A stretch of 64,000 nt of DNA from Rhodobacteraceae bacterium CG17_big_fil_post_rev_8_21_14_2_50_63_15 (GTDB lineage: Bacteria > Pseudomonadota > Alphaproteobacteria > Rhodobacterales > Rhodobacteraceae). The stretch spans positions 962-64,961 of the forward strand of contig PFEY01000094.1 of assembly GCA_002783205.1 (NCBI GenBank). Direction: 5' to 3'. A program made the translations under genes and the position numbers. Shown one piece after another: positions 19,102 through 28,200 of this stretch (positions are counted from its first letter, which is position 1; each line of letters starts with the position of its first letter). The notes beneath the pieces are model-generated. The model was not told where the DNA came from. It was given only the letters and a program-made list of their open reading frames with translations, and made no database searches.

Positions 19102-21146
19102 CAAGCAGTGTGATCTTCGCGCCGATACTGCCGGAATGGGTGATTGCCGGGCTGGCGGTCCTTGTGCTGGCTGGGCTGGGCTTGGCGGTGTGGCGCGGTC
19201 TTTCGGGGTGGGCCTATCGGGCCGGTGCGGGGGTTGCGATCCTTGCCGCCCTGCTCGGACCTTCCTATCAGCAGGAGGAGCGCACGCCGCTCAGCGACAT
19301 CGTGCTGATCGTCGAAGATCAGAGCGCCAGCCAAAAGCTGGGAGCGCGCGCGGAAGCCACGGCGCAGGCAGCGGAGACACTCGTCGCCAGGCTCGCAGCG
19401 CGCCCGAACACGGAAGTGCACCGCGTGAGCGTGCCGGACGCGCCCGAAAACGGCGGCACATTGGCGATGACTGCGCTCGCACAGGCCGTGGCCGAAGTGC
19501 CGCAGGGACGAATCGCAGGAGTAATCCTGCTCTCAGACGGGCGTGTGCATGACGCCGAGCGTGCGCCCGATCTGCCTGCACCGGCGCATCTCTTGCACAG
19601 CGGGCGCACAGACGACTGGGACCGGCGCTTGCGGATCGACAACGCGCCCGCCTTTGCCATTCTGGGCGAGGAGGTCCGGTTGACGCTGACCGTGACCGAC
19701 GAGGGGGCAGCGCCTGAAGGCGTCACGACAGTGCCGCTCGACATCTCGGTCGATGGGGCAGAGCCGCGACGGTTCGAGGTGCCTTTGGGGGAGTCGATCA
19801 CGCTGCCACTCAAGCTGCCGCACGGCGGCCGCAACGTGTTGGAATTCAGCACCCCCCGAGACCCCGGAGAGCTAACCGACCGCAACAATACCGCCCTCGT
19901 GCAGATCAACGGCGTGCGTGACCGGCTGAGCGTGCTTCTGGTTTCGGGTCAACCGCATCCGGGCACACGAACCTGGCGCAACCTGCTGAAATCTGACAGT
20001 TCGGTCGATCTTGTGCATTTTACCATCTTGCGGCCGCCCGACAAACAAGACGGCGTACCGGTGCGGGAACTGTCGCTGATTGCCTTTCCGACGCGCGAGT
20101 TGTTTCTGGAAAAAGTCGATGATTTCGACCTGATCATCTTTGACCGCTACCGCAGACGGGGAATTTTGCCCACGGTCTATCTGGAAAACATCCGCCAATA
20201 TGTCGAAAACGGTGGCGCCGTGCTGTTTGCCGCTGGCCCGGATTTTGCCGGAGCCGAGAGCATCTATCGGGGGCCGTTCGAGGCCATCGTGCCTGCGCGG
20301 CCCACCGCGCGCGTGGTGGAGGAAGGCTATCTTCCCAAGGTCACGGATCTGGGACAGCGGCATCCTGTGACAGCCGGGCTGGAACAGGAATTTGCCGGGC
20401 ATTGGGGCCGCTGGCTGAGGCAGGTCGAGGTTACGCAAAGCAGTGGTGACGTGGTGATGTCCGGTGCGGGCGACAGGCCACTCTTGTTGTTGGACCGGGT
20501 TGGAGAAGGGCGCGTGGCCCTTCTGACTTCGGATCATGCCTGGCTCTGGGGGCGAGGGTTCGAGGGCGGCGGGCCGCAACTGGAACTGCTGCGGCGGCTG
20601 GCACACTGGATGATGAAGGAACCGGAACTGGAAGAAGAGGCGCTCTGGGCCGAGGCCACCGGCCAACAGATGCGCGTGATCCGCCGTTCGCTCAGCGCGG
20701 AAGTCGGACCAGTCACAATCACCATGCCGTCTGGCATGGTGGTGGAACGCGATCTTGAAGAGGTCTCGCCGGGGCGGTTCGAGACGCTCTTCGACGGCCC
20801 GGATATCGGTCTCTACCGGCTCGAGAACGGCGAGCAGAGTGCGGTGATCGGTCTTGGGCCGGCGGCGCCTGTGGAATTCGAGCAGACCATCGCCAGTGCC
20901 GAGGCGCTGCAACCGATGATCGACGCCACCCGGGGCGGGGTGCGGGCGATTGAGGACGGAGTGCCCGAAATCCGCGAGGTGCGCGCGGGCCGCCCCGCCG
21001 CCGGGCGCGGCTGGATCGGGATCACCCCGCGCGGGGCCTATGAGACGCAATCTGTCCGCCAGATGGCGCTTTTGCCGCCCTGGCTGGTGCTGATGCTGGT
21101 CTCCGGGATGATCCTCGCGGGATGGTTGCGCGAAGGACGACGCTGA
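19098..21146 (+). CDS. Membrane protein with vWA-like and glutamine-amidotransferase-like domains
   Basis: Two N-terminal TMs, MIDAS-like DQSAS, GVILLSDGRVHD, C-terminal TM; 4-nt overlap with upstream gene. Confidence 0.75.
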   Translation: MTSSVIFAPILPEWVIAGLAVLVLAGLGLAVWRGLSGWAYRAGAGVAILAALLGPSYQQEERTPLSDIVLIVEDQSASQKLGARAEATAQAAETLVARLAARPNTEVHRVSVPDAPENGGTLAMTALAQAVAEVPQGRIAGVILLSDGRVHDAERAPDLPAPAHLLHSGRTDDWDRRLRIDNAPAFAILGEEVRLTLTVTDEGAAPEGVTTVPLDISVDGAEPRRFEVPLGESITLPLKLPHGGRNVLEFSTPRDPGELTDRNNTALVQINGVRDRLSVLLVSGQPHPGTRTWRNLLKSDSSVDLVHFTILRPPDKQDGVPVRELSLIAFPTRELFLEKVDDFDLIIFDRYRRRGILPTVYLENIRQYVENGGAVLFAAGPDFAGAESIYRGPFEAIVPARPTARVVEEGYLPKVTDLGQRHPVTAGLEQEFAGHWGRWLRQVEVTQSSGDVVMSGAGDRPLLLLDRVGEGRVALLTSDHAWLWGRGFEGGGPQLELLRRLAHWMMKEPELEEEALWAEATGQQMRVIRRSLSAEVGPVTITMPSGMVVERDLEEVSPGRFETLFDGPDIGLYRLENGEQSAVIGLGPAAPVEFEQTIASAEALQPMIDATRGGVRAIEDGVPEIREVRAGRPAAGRGWIGITPRGAYETQSVRQMALLPPWLVLMLVSGMILAGWLREGRR

Positions 21147-21197
21147 CAGCACCGTTTCACACCTTCGTCCACCCCCCTTTCAGATGTCCCGGCCCGC

Positions 21198-21557
21198 TCA
21201 CGGCCCGAGGCTGACGCGCAACGCCTCTGATGACCATCCATCCACCGAGCAATGCGCCCTGATGAAGATCTCGCGCGTTCCCTCGGGCAGGTCGAGATCT
21301 TCGAGCGAGCGCGTGAAAGGCTGTTCGTTGACATGCGGGTGGTGCAGCAGACGATAGCCAAGCCGGTTGCCGTCCTTGTCCTGCACTTCCCAGCCGTCAA
21401 CGTAATGATCCCAACCAGTATCGGGATGCTGCACTGTGACATCCACGCGCCAGGAGGTGCCGGGTTGCCTTACCGCCGCGTCCAGTATGTCCGGCTCATC
21501 CGCGGCACCGGCTGACCCCAGGAGGCAGCTTGCAAGCATCAGGAACAAAGATCTCAT
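21198..21557 (-). CDS. Small secreted hypothetical protein
   Basis: Signal peptide MRSLFLMLASCLLGSAGA; TSWRVDVTVQHPDTGWDHYVDGWEV. Confidence 0.65.
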   Translation of the reverse strand: MRSLFLMLASCLLGSAGAADEPDILDAAVRQPGTSWRVDVTVQHPDTGWDHYVDGWEVQDKDGNRLGYRLLHHPHVNEQPFTRSLEDLDLPEGTREIFIRAHCSVDGWSSEALRVSLGP

Positions 21558-21592
21558 GCGGCAATCCTATTTCTTTGCAACACAGTTTGCAC

Positions 21593-22312
21593 TCAACTCT
21601 TCGTGGGGTCTTGTGCCTCGTCCTGAGTGAGCAGGACAGCGCGGGATTGCGATGCAAATTCTCGCCGCAAGAGCACGATGACCGTCGTCCCTGTGGCGAC
21701 GATCAGGGGCCATGGCCCCAGCAGCCAGGCCACTGTCGCCAAGGCGAAATAGAGCGATCGCAGACCTCGGTTGAAGCCGCGCGCGGCGGTGATGTTGATC
21801 TCACCGGCCTTGCGCGCCCGACCAAGCGAGAGGGGATCATCCGCCGCATTGGGCACCGCCGCCATCAGCACGGCGCAATAGCCGAACAGACGGTTCGACC
21901 AGACGAACTTCAGAAACGCATTGGCCAGAAAAACGAGAATGACAAGGATCTTGAATTCCCAGACAACCTGCGGCTCTTGCCCCGGCGTGAGATCTCCGGC
22001 GATGCCGATCACGCGGTCCAGATCCCCCAAGAGCGCAAGGGCCCCGCCCATGGCAATCAGCGTGGCAGAGGCGAAAAACGAGGTTCCCTGCCGCAACGTG
22101 GCCAAAATCTGCGCGTCAAAGATCCGCGGATCACGGGCCACCATCTGCACCATCCATTCCCGCCGGTACTGCGCCATCAAAACAGAGACCGAGGGGCGAT
22201 TTCTGGGAGGATTATCAATGATGAAACCAAGCAGAAGCGAGGCGCCTACCAAGACCACCAAGCTGGCGAAATCACGAGGATCGAAATGTGTGAGTTGATC
22301 TGCCCAAGTCAT
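21593..22312 (-). CDS. DUF599 family membrane protein
   Basis: VLMAQYRREWMVQMVARDPRIFDAQILATLRQGTSFFASATLIAMGG. Confidence 0.82.
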   Translation of the reverse strand: MTWADQLTHFDPRDFASLVVLVGASLLLGFIIDNPPRNRPSVSVLMAQYRREWMVQMVARDPRIFDAQILATLRQGTSFFASATLIAMGGALALLGDLDRVIGIAGDLTPGQEPQVVWEFKILVILVFLANAFLKFVWSNRLFGYCAVLMAAVPNAADDPLSLGRARKAGEINITAARGFNRGLRSLYFALATVAWLLGPWPLIVATGTTVIVLLRREFASQSRAVLLTQDEAQDPTKS

Positions 22313-22356
22313 TGCGTCAAGCTAACGCCAAGAAGTTTGACTTGCCAGATGCTAAA

Positions 22357-22379
22357 ATTGGTTATATTTATTTACCAAT
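22357..22379. promoter_or_regulatory. Operator-like inverted repeat ATTGGT-N11-ACCAAT upstream of glcDEF
   Basis: Perfect 6+6 palindrome, AT-rich spacer, 16 nt before glcD start. Confidence 0.4.
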
Positions 22380-22394
22380 AAAGGGGAGCGACTC

Positions 22395-23828
22395 ATGGAC
22401 ATGCCCATACCACGGCCTGAGATTCTGGCGCGGAAAGCAGAGTTGATAAAAAGGTTACAAAAGGTTCTGCCCTCGGATGCGGTGATTTCAGATCCGTCAG
22501 AAACGCGCGCCTATGAGTGCGACGCCCTCACCGCCTATAAATGCGCGCCCTTGCTCGCGATCCTTCCGGCGAGCACCCAGGAAGTGTCAGATGCGCTTGC
22601 GATCTGTCACGACATGGGGGTGCCGGTGGTGCCGCGCGGCTCTGGTACGTCACTGGCAGGCGGCGCATTGCCGACGGCGGACAGCGTGATCCTTGGTGTG
22701 GCTCGGCTGAATGCGGTGCTGGAAACAGATTATGAGAACCGATTCATCAAGGTGCAGACCGGGCGCACCAACCTGAGCGTCACCGGCGCCGTGGAAGAGC
22801 ACGGTTTCTTCTACGCGCCCGACCCGTCCAGCCAGCTGGCCTGTGCCATCGCGGGCAATATCGCGATGAACTCGGGCGGCGCGCATTGCCTCAAATATGG
22901 TGTCACCACGAACAACCTGATGGGTGTCACCCTGGTGCTGATGGATGGCACAGTGGTGGAACTGGGCGGGGCGCATCTGGAGGCCGAGGGCTATGATCTT
23001 CTGGGCCTCATCTGTGGCTCCGAGGGACAATTGGGCGTGGTGACGGAGGCGACGCTGCGCATCCTGCGCAAACCCGAGGGCGCGCGCCCGGTGCTGGTCG
23101 GTTTCGACTCGAACGAGGTGGCGGGTGCCTGCGTCAGCGACATCATCAAGGCAGGCGTTCTGCCGGTGGCGATCGAATTCATGGACCGGCCCTGCATCGA
23201 GGCCACCGAGGCCTTTGCCAAGGCCGGTTATCCGATGTGCGAGGCGCTGCTCATCATCGAGGTCGAGGGGTCAGAGGCCGAGATCGACGAACAACTGGCG
23301 CTGATCGAAGCGATCGCGCGGCGGCACAATCCGGTCGAATTGCGCCAGAGCCGATCCCCGGAGGAGAGCGCCCGGATCTGGCTGGGCCGCAAATCGGCCT
23401 TTGGTGCGATGGGGCAGATCAACGATTACATGTGCCTTGACGGCACCATCCCGGTGAGCCAGCTGCCTCTGGTGCTGCGGCGGATCCGGGAGATGAGCGG
23501 CGAGTTTGGCCTCGACGTGGCAAATGTGTTTCACGCAGGCGACGGCAACATGCACCCGCTGATCCTGTTTGATGCCAACAAGCCGGGCGATCTGGAACTC
23601 TGCGAAACTTTTGGTGCTGAGATCCTCAAGCTCTGTGTCGAGGTCGGTGGATGCCTGACCGGCGAGCATGGTGTGGGGATCGAAAAGCGCGATCTCATGC
23701 CCCATCAATACGCACCCGCCGATCTGGAGGCGCAGATGAACATCAAGGATGTGTTCGATCCGAAATGGCTGCTCAACCCGGCCAAGGTCTTTCCGCTCGC
23801 CACCTCCGAGGCGCGGCGCGCGGCCTGA
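22395..23828 (+). CDS. glcD: Glycolate oxidase subunit GlcD (FAD-linked)
   Basis: VVPRGSGTSLAGGALP; HAGDGNMHPLILFD; TGEHGVGIEKRDLM. Confidence 0.93.
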   Translation: MDMPIPRPEILARKAELIKRLQKVLPSDAVISDPSETRAYECDALTAYKCAPLLAILPASTQEVSDALAICHDMGVPVVPRGSGTSLAGGALPTADSVILGVARLNAVLETDYENRFIKVQTGRTNLSVTGAVEEHGFFYAPDPSSQLACAIAGNIAMNSGGAHCLKYGVTTNNLMGVTLVLMDGTVVELGGAHLEAEGYDLLGLICGSEGQLGVVTEATLRILRKPEGARPVLVGFDSNEVAGACVSDIIKAGVLPVAIEFMDRPCIEATEAFAKAGYPMCEALLIIEVEGSEAEIDEQLALIEAIARRHNPVELRQSRSPEESARIWLGRKSAFGAMGQINDYMCLDGTIPVSQLPLVLRRIREMSGEFGLDVANVFHAGDGNMHPLILFDANKPGDLELCETFGAEILKLCVEVGGCLTGEHGVGIEKRDLMPHQYAPADLEAQMNIKDVFDPKWLLNPAKVFPLATSEARRAA

Positions 23829-23837
23829 GCCATCGCA

Positions 23838-23889
23838 CCGGGGGCGCCGCCCCCGGACCCCCGGGATATTTTAAGCCAGAAGAAGCAGT
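23838..23889 (+). repeat. Candidate Rhodobacterales-type intergenic repeat between glcD and glcE
   Basis: ccgggggcgccgcccccggacccccgggatattttaagccagaagaagcagt; 7-bp GC hairpin followed by ggatatttt..agaagaag. Confidence 0.55.
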
Positions 23890-25035
23890 ATGACACCGAA
23901 CACCGAGGCGGACCTCGCCGCGATCATTGCAGGAGCGGACGGCCCCTTGCGCATCTTGGGCGGCGGCACCCGCCCCATCGGAGCACCCTCAAATTGCGCG
24001 CCGCTCAGCACGTCGGGTCTGAGCGGCATTACGCTTTATGAGCCGGGCGCGCTGACCATCGTGGCGCAAGCGGGCACACCGCTGGCTGAAATCGAGGCGG
24101 TTCTTGCAACCGAGGGGCAGCGACTTGCCTTTGAGCCGATGGACCATCGCGGACTGTTGGGAACGATGGGGACCCCCACGATCGGTGGAGTGGTGGCCGT
24201 CAATGTCAGCGGGCCGCGCCGGATTCAGGCCGGGGCGTGCCGTGATTTCCTGCTCGGCGTGCGGTTTGTCGACGGGCGCGGCACGATCGTCAAGAACGGC
24301 GGGCGGGTGATGAAGAATGTCACGGGCTATGATCTGGTCAAACTGATGGCGGGCAGTTATGGCACGCTCGGCGTATTGACCGAGGTGGCGCTCAAGGTGC
24401 TGCCCTGCCCGCGCAGCATCGGCATGGTGCGGATCGAGGGGCTGAGCGATGAAAGGGCCGTTTCTGCGCTCGCGCAGGTTCTCGGATCGCCTTATGAAAT
24501 CACCGGGGCCGCACATCTGCCCAAGGCGACGGCAGGCACACCCGTCACGATGATCCGGCTGGAGGGATTTGAGGCTTCAGTGCTCTATCGCGCCGGGGAA
24601 TTGAAGAGGCTTCTGGCCGAATTTGGCGATGTGATCATTGACACCGATCAAGACAGGACCATCGACGCGTGGCGTCAGATCCGTGATGTGACGCCGTTTC
24701 ATGGCCGTGACGGCGATGTCTGGCGGCTGTCGGTCAAGCCTGGCGATGCGCCGGGTGTGGTGGCGTCGCTCGCAGGCGTGGAGGCGCTCTATGATTGGGG
24801 TGGCGGGCTGATCTGGCTGCTGGCCCCGGTGGGGTCGGGCGTGACCGGGCGGCAGATCCGTCGCGCGGTGGCAGAGCGCGGCGGTCATGCCCTGCTGATT
24901 CGGGGCGACCGGACAGAGGGTGCCTTTCCGCCGCTGCCCGCGCCTCTGGCCGCGTTGCAGCAGGGCTTACGGCAGAAGTTCGACCCGAGACAGATTCTCA
25001 ACCCCGGCCTGATGGCCACGGGCGAGCCTGTATAA
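23890..25035 (+). CDS. glcE: Glycolate oxidase subunit GlcE
   Basis: FAD-binding; VVAVNVSGPRRIQAGACRDFLLGVRFVDGRG; located between glcD and glcF. Confidence 0.92.
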   Translation: MTPNTEADLAAIIAGADGPLRILGGGTRPIGAPSNCAPLSTSGLSGITLYEPGALTIVAQAGTPLAEIEAVLATEGQRLAFEPMDHRGLLGTMGTPTIGGVVAVNVSGPRRIQAGACRDFLLGVRFVDGRGTIVKNGGRVMKNVTGYDLVKLMAGSYGTLGVLTEVALKVLPCPRSIGMVRIEGLSDERAVSALAQVLGSPYEITGAAHLPKATAGTPVTMIRLEGFEASVLYRAGELKRLLAEFGDVIIDTDQDRTIDAWRQIRDVTPFHGRDGDVWRLSVKPGDAPGVVASLAGVEALYDWGGGLIWLLAPVGSGVTGRQIRRAVAERGGHALLIRGDRTEGAFPPLPAPLAALQQGLRQKFDPRQILNPGLMATGEPV

Positions 25036-25057
25036 CCGGCAGGGAAAGACCAGATCC

Positions 25058-26380
25058 ATGAAAACCGACTTCACCGCGGAACAACTGGCTGATCCCAAGA
25101 TCGCGCGCGCCAACGAGATCCTGCGCTCTTGCGTCCATTGCGGATTTTGCACTGCCACCTGTCCCACCTATCAGGTCCTGGGCGATGAACTGGACAGCCC
25201 GCGGGGACGCATCTATCTCATCAAGGACATGCTGGAGAAGAACCGCGTGCCGGATGCCAACACCGTCAAGCATATCGACCGCTGTCTCTCCTGTCTGGCC
25301 TGTATGACGACCTGTCCGTCGGGCGTGCATTACATGCATCTGGTGGATCAGGCGCGCGAATACATCGAGGAACGCTACAAGCGGCCGATTGGCGAACATG
25401 CCCTGCGCTGGATCCTGGCGCGCATCCTGCCCTATCCGATGCGGTTTCGTCTGGCGTTGCTCGGGGCCAAGATCGGACGCCCCTTTGCACGGCTGATGCC
25501 AGACGCCCGCCTGCGCGCGATGCTCGAGATGGCACCACGGCAGATCCCTCCCGTCAGCCGCAATGACGACCCTCAGACATTCGCGGCGCAGGGCCCGCGC
25601 CGAAAGCGCGTGGCGCTGATGACGGGCTGTGCGCAGAAGGCGCTCAATACCGATATCAACGATGCCACGATCCGGCTCCTGACGCGGCTAGGCTGCGAGG
25701 TGGTGGTGGCGGAGGGCGCGGGCTGCTGCGGCGCGCTCACCCATCACATGGGCAAGACCGCCGAGAGCCATGCCACGGCCGCGCGCAACATCCGTGCCTG
25801 GACGCGCGAGATGGATCGGGGCGGGTTGGACGCCGTGGTGATCAACACCTCGGGCTGCGGCACGACGGTCAAGGATTACGGCTACATGTTCCGGCATGAG
25901 GCCTTGGCCGGGGATGCCGCTCGGGTCAGTGCCATCGCGATGGATGTGAGCGAACTTCTGATGCAGCTTGATCTGCCCGAAGGCGGGGCGCAGCCGATGA
26001 CGGTGGCCTATCATGCCGCCTGCTCGCTCCAGCACGGGCAGAAGATCAAGACCTATCCCAAGGATCTGCTGAAACGCGCCGGGTTCAGCGTTGTGGAACC
26101 TGCCGACAGTCACCTCTGTTGTGGGTCCGCAGGCACCTACAACCTGATGCAGCCGGAGATTTCCAAACAGCTGAAGGCGCGCAAGGTGCGCACGCTCGAG
26201 GCAAAGAACCCGGATGTGATCGCGGCCGGAAACATCGGCTGCATGATGCAGATCGGATCAGGCAGCGGCCTTCCGGTGGTGCATACGGTAGAACTTCTGG
26301 ACTGGGCCACAGGGGGCCCGCAACCGCCCGCGTTGGGGCGGGCGGCGCAGGGGATAACCGGGGTTCCGATCCTGCGTTGA
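25058..26380 (+). CDS. glcF: Glycolate oxidase iron-sulfur subunit GlcF
   Basis: CVHCGFCTATCPTY and CLSCLACMTTCPSG [4Fe-4S] motifs; CCG domains. Confidence 0.95.
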   Translation: MKTDFTAEQLADPKIARANEILRSCVHCGFCTATCPTYQVLGDELDSPRGRIYLIKDMLEKNRVPDANTVKHIDRCLSCLACMTTCPSGVHYMHLVDQAREYIEERYKRPIGEHALRWILARILPYPMRFRLALLGAKIGRPFARLMPDARLRAMLEMAPRQIPPVSRNDDPQTFAAQGPRRKRVALMTGCAQKALNTDINDATIRLLTRLGCEVVVAEGAGCCGALTHHMGKTAESHATAARNIRAWTREMDRGGLDAVVINTSGCGTTVKDYGYMFRHEALAGDAARVSAIAMDVSELLMQLDLPEGGAQPMTVAYHAACSLQHGQKIKTYPKDLLKRAGFSVVEPADSHLCCGSAGTYNLMQPEISKQLKARKVRTLEAKNPDVIAAGNIGCMMQIGSGSGLPVVHTVELLDWATGGPQPPALGRAAQGITGVPILR

Positions 26381-26441
26381 TGGTCATAATCTGGCCCCGA
26401 ACGCCTGTTATCGAACCTGTGTTGCGTGTTCTGGAGGCCCT

Positions 26442-27245
26442 ATGCTGCGCTTTCTCTTTCTGGTCCTGGCCGGTGCTCTGTCTGGCCCCGCGCAGGCGCA
26501 GGACAGCCGTCTGCACAAGCTCGAAGTCGGAGACGAGGCGCGCCAATGGGAGGCGGTGGGGCGGCTCGATCTTGGCGGGCGCGGGTTCTGCACGGGTGCT
26601 CTGGTCGCGCCCAATCTGGTGCTGACGGCGGCGCATTGCCTCTATGACAAGGCCACCGGCGCGCGACTTGATCCTGCGCGGATCGAGTTCCTTGCCGGCT
26701 GGCGCAACGGGCGGGCCGCAGCGACGCGATCGGTGCGGCGCGCGGTGAGCCATCCCGACTACGATTATGGCAATCGCGTCACGGCCGAGCGCGTGCGCAA
26801 CGATCTCGCGTTGCTCGAACTTTATCATCCGATCAACAACACGACCATAACCCCGTTCGAGACGGATGAGCGCCCCCGCAAGGGTCAGAAGATCGGCGTT
26901 GTCAGCTATGGCAAGGACCGGGCCGAGGCGCCATCGCTGCAAAACATCTGCGAGGTTCTGGCGCGTCAGGACGAGGTTCTGGTGATGTCCTGCGATGTCG
27001 ATTTCGGATCGAGCGGGTCCCCCGTCTTCAGCTTTGAGGGTGGCGTGCCGCGTATCGTCTCAGTCGTGTCGGCGATGGCCGAGGTCGAGGGGCGCAAGGT
27101 CTCGCTTGGCACCCGGCTGATTGACCCCCTACAGGTGCTGCGCGCAGCCCTTGACGCGGGCGAGGGCGTGTTTCAGGACGCTGCGCCGAAGATGTTCACC
27201 ACCGGTACCCGCCGCGAAACCGGTGCGAAATTCGCGAAGCCATGA
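26442..27245 (+). CDS. Secreted trypsin-like serine protease (paralog 1)
   Basis: TAAHC, NDLALLEL, FGSSGSPV catalytic triad; signal peptide. Confidence 0.9.
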   Translation: MLRFLFLVLAGALSGPAQAQDSRLHKLEVGDEARQWEAVGRLDLGGRGFCTGALVAPNLVLTAAHCLYDKATGARLDPARIEFLAGWRNGRAAATRSVRRAVSHPDYDYGNRVTAERVRNDLALLELYHPINNTTITPFETDERPRKGQKIGVVSYGKDRAEAPSLQNICEVLARQDEVLVMSCDVDFGSSGSPVFSFEGGVPRIVSVVSAMAEVEGRKVSLGTRLIDPLQVLRAALDAGEGVFQDAAPKMFTTGTRRETGAKFAKP

Positions 27246-28060
27246 TCCGGTTGCGTCATTTCCTGACTGCGTTTGGCCTCTGTGCCGCGATGAGTGGCCC
27301 TGGCCTGACCGAGCCGAGTGGCCTGATCCGGCTTACCGATCGGGACGATCTCTTTGGCTGGGAGGCCGTCGGTCGCGTCGATATCGGTGACTCGGGCTTT
27401 TGCACGGGCGTGCTCATCGCGCCCGATCAGGTGCTGACCGCCGCGCATTGCCTTTTTGATTCTGCCGGACAGCCGGTGCCTGCGGACACGATCCGCTTCC
27501 GGGCCGGGTTGCGCGACGGGGTGGCCATCGCCGAGGCCGATGTCGCACGCTACGTGGCCGCACGCAGCTATGATCCGGCGGCGGGCATGCAGGCGGACAA
27601 TGTCCGTCAGGATGCGGCGCTCCTGCATCTTGGTACGCCGATCCAGAGTGGGCTTGCTGCACCCTTTCGCCTGCATGAGGCACCGCGCGAGGGCCAGCGG
27701 GTGAGCGTTGTGTCCTATGGCCAGAACCGCGACAGCGCCCCCTCGTGGCAGCGCGACTGCGGGCTTTTGTGGCGGTCAGAAGGGCTGATGGCCTTCGATT
27801 GCAACGTCATCTTCGGATCCTCCGGCGCCCCGGTCTTTGCCAGGGACGGCCAACGCGCGCGCATCATCTCCCTGATCAGTGGCGGAAACTGGGAGAATGC
27901 CGAAAAACGCGCCATCGGCATGGATCTGCCCGCCCTCGTCGCCAGCCTCAAGCGGGATTTAATGACCATGCCTTCGGCTAGCATCGGCAACAGCGGATTT
28001 CGGCGGATGCCGGTGGGGGATGGCGCGCGCGCCTCGGGCGCCAAATTTGCTCGGCCCTGA
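27242..28060 (+). CDS. Secreted trypsin-like serine protease (paralog 2)
   Basis: TAAHC, QDAALLHL, FGSSGAPV; signal peptide; 4-nt overlap with paralog 1. Confidence 0.9.
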   Translation: MIRLRHFLTAFGLCAAMSGPGLTEPSGLIRLTDRDDLFGWEAVGRVDIGDSGFCTGVLIAPDQVLTAAHCLFDSAGQPVPADTIRFRAGLRDGVAIAEADVARYVAARSYDPAAGMQADNVRQDAALLHLGTPIQSGLAAPFRLHEAPREGQRVSVVSYGQNRDSAPSWQRDCGLLWRSEGLMAFDCNVIFGSSGAPVFARDGQRARIISLISGGNWENAEKRAIGMDLPALVASLKRDLMTMPSASIGNSGFRRMPVGDGARASGAKFARP

Positions 28061-28074
28061 CCAGCGGCGCGGGA

Positions 28075-28103
28075 CTTGACAAGGCACGTCGCACTTCCCA
28101 AAT
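28075..28103 (+). promoter_or_regulatory. Sigma32 (RpoH)-like promoter of hsp20
   Basis: CTTGAC-N17-CCAAAT. Confidence 0.5.
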
Positions 28104-28107
28104 TCGG

Positions 28108-28200
28108 GATGCTCCGGTGCCAGATCACGGGCCGGACGCATCGACGCCTGTCCCCGCGGGGAGGGCATGACATCAGGTATCGCTCAATGGAGGATGACCC
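28108..28200 (+). ncRNA. ROSE-like RNA thermometer in hsp20 5' UTR
   Basis: Hairpin gatgctccgg/ccgga-c-gcatc (28108-28142); middle GC hairpin (about 28145-28166); final hairpin AUC-G-CUC/GAGGAU (28179-28195) with UCGCU (28180-28184) sequestering SD GGAGGA (28189-28194), start ATG 28201. Confidence 0.72.
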
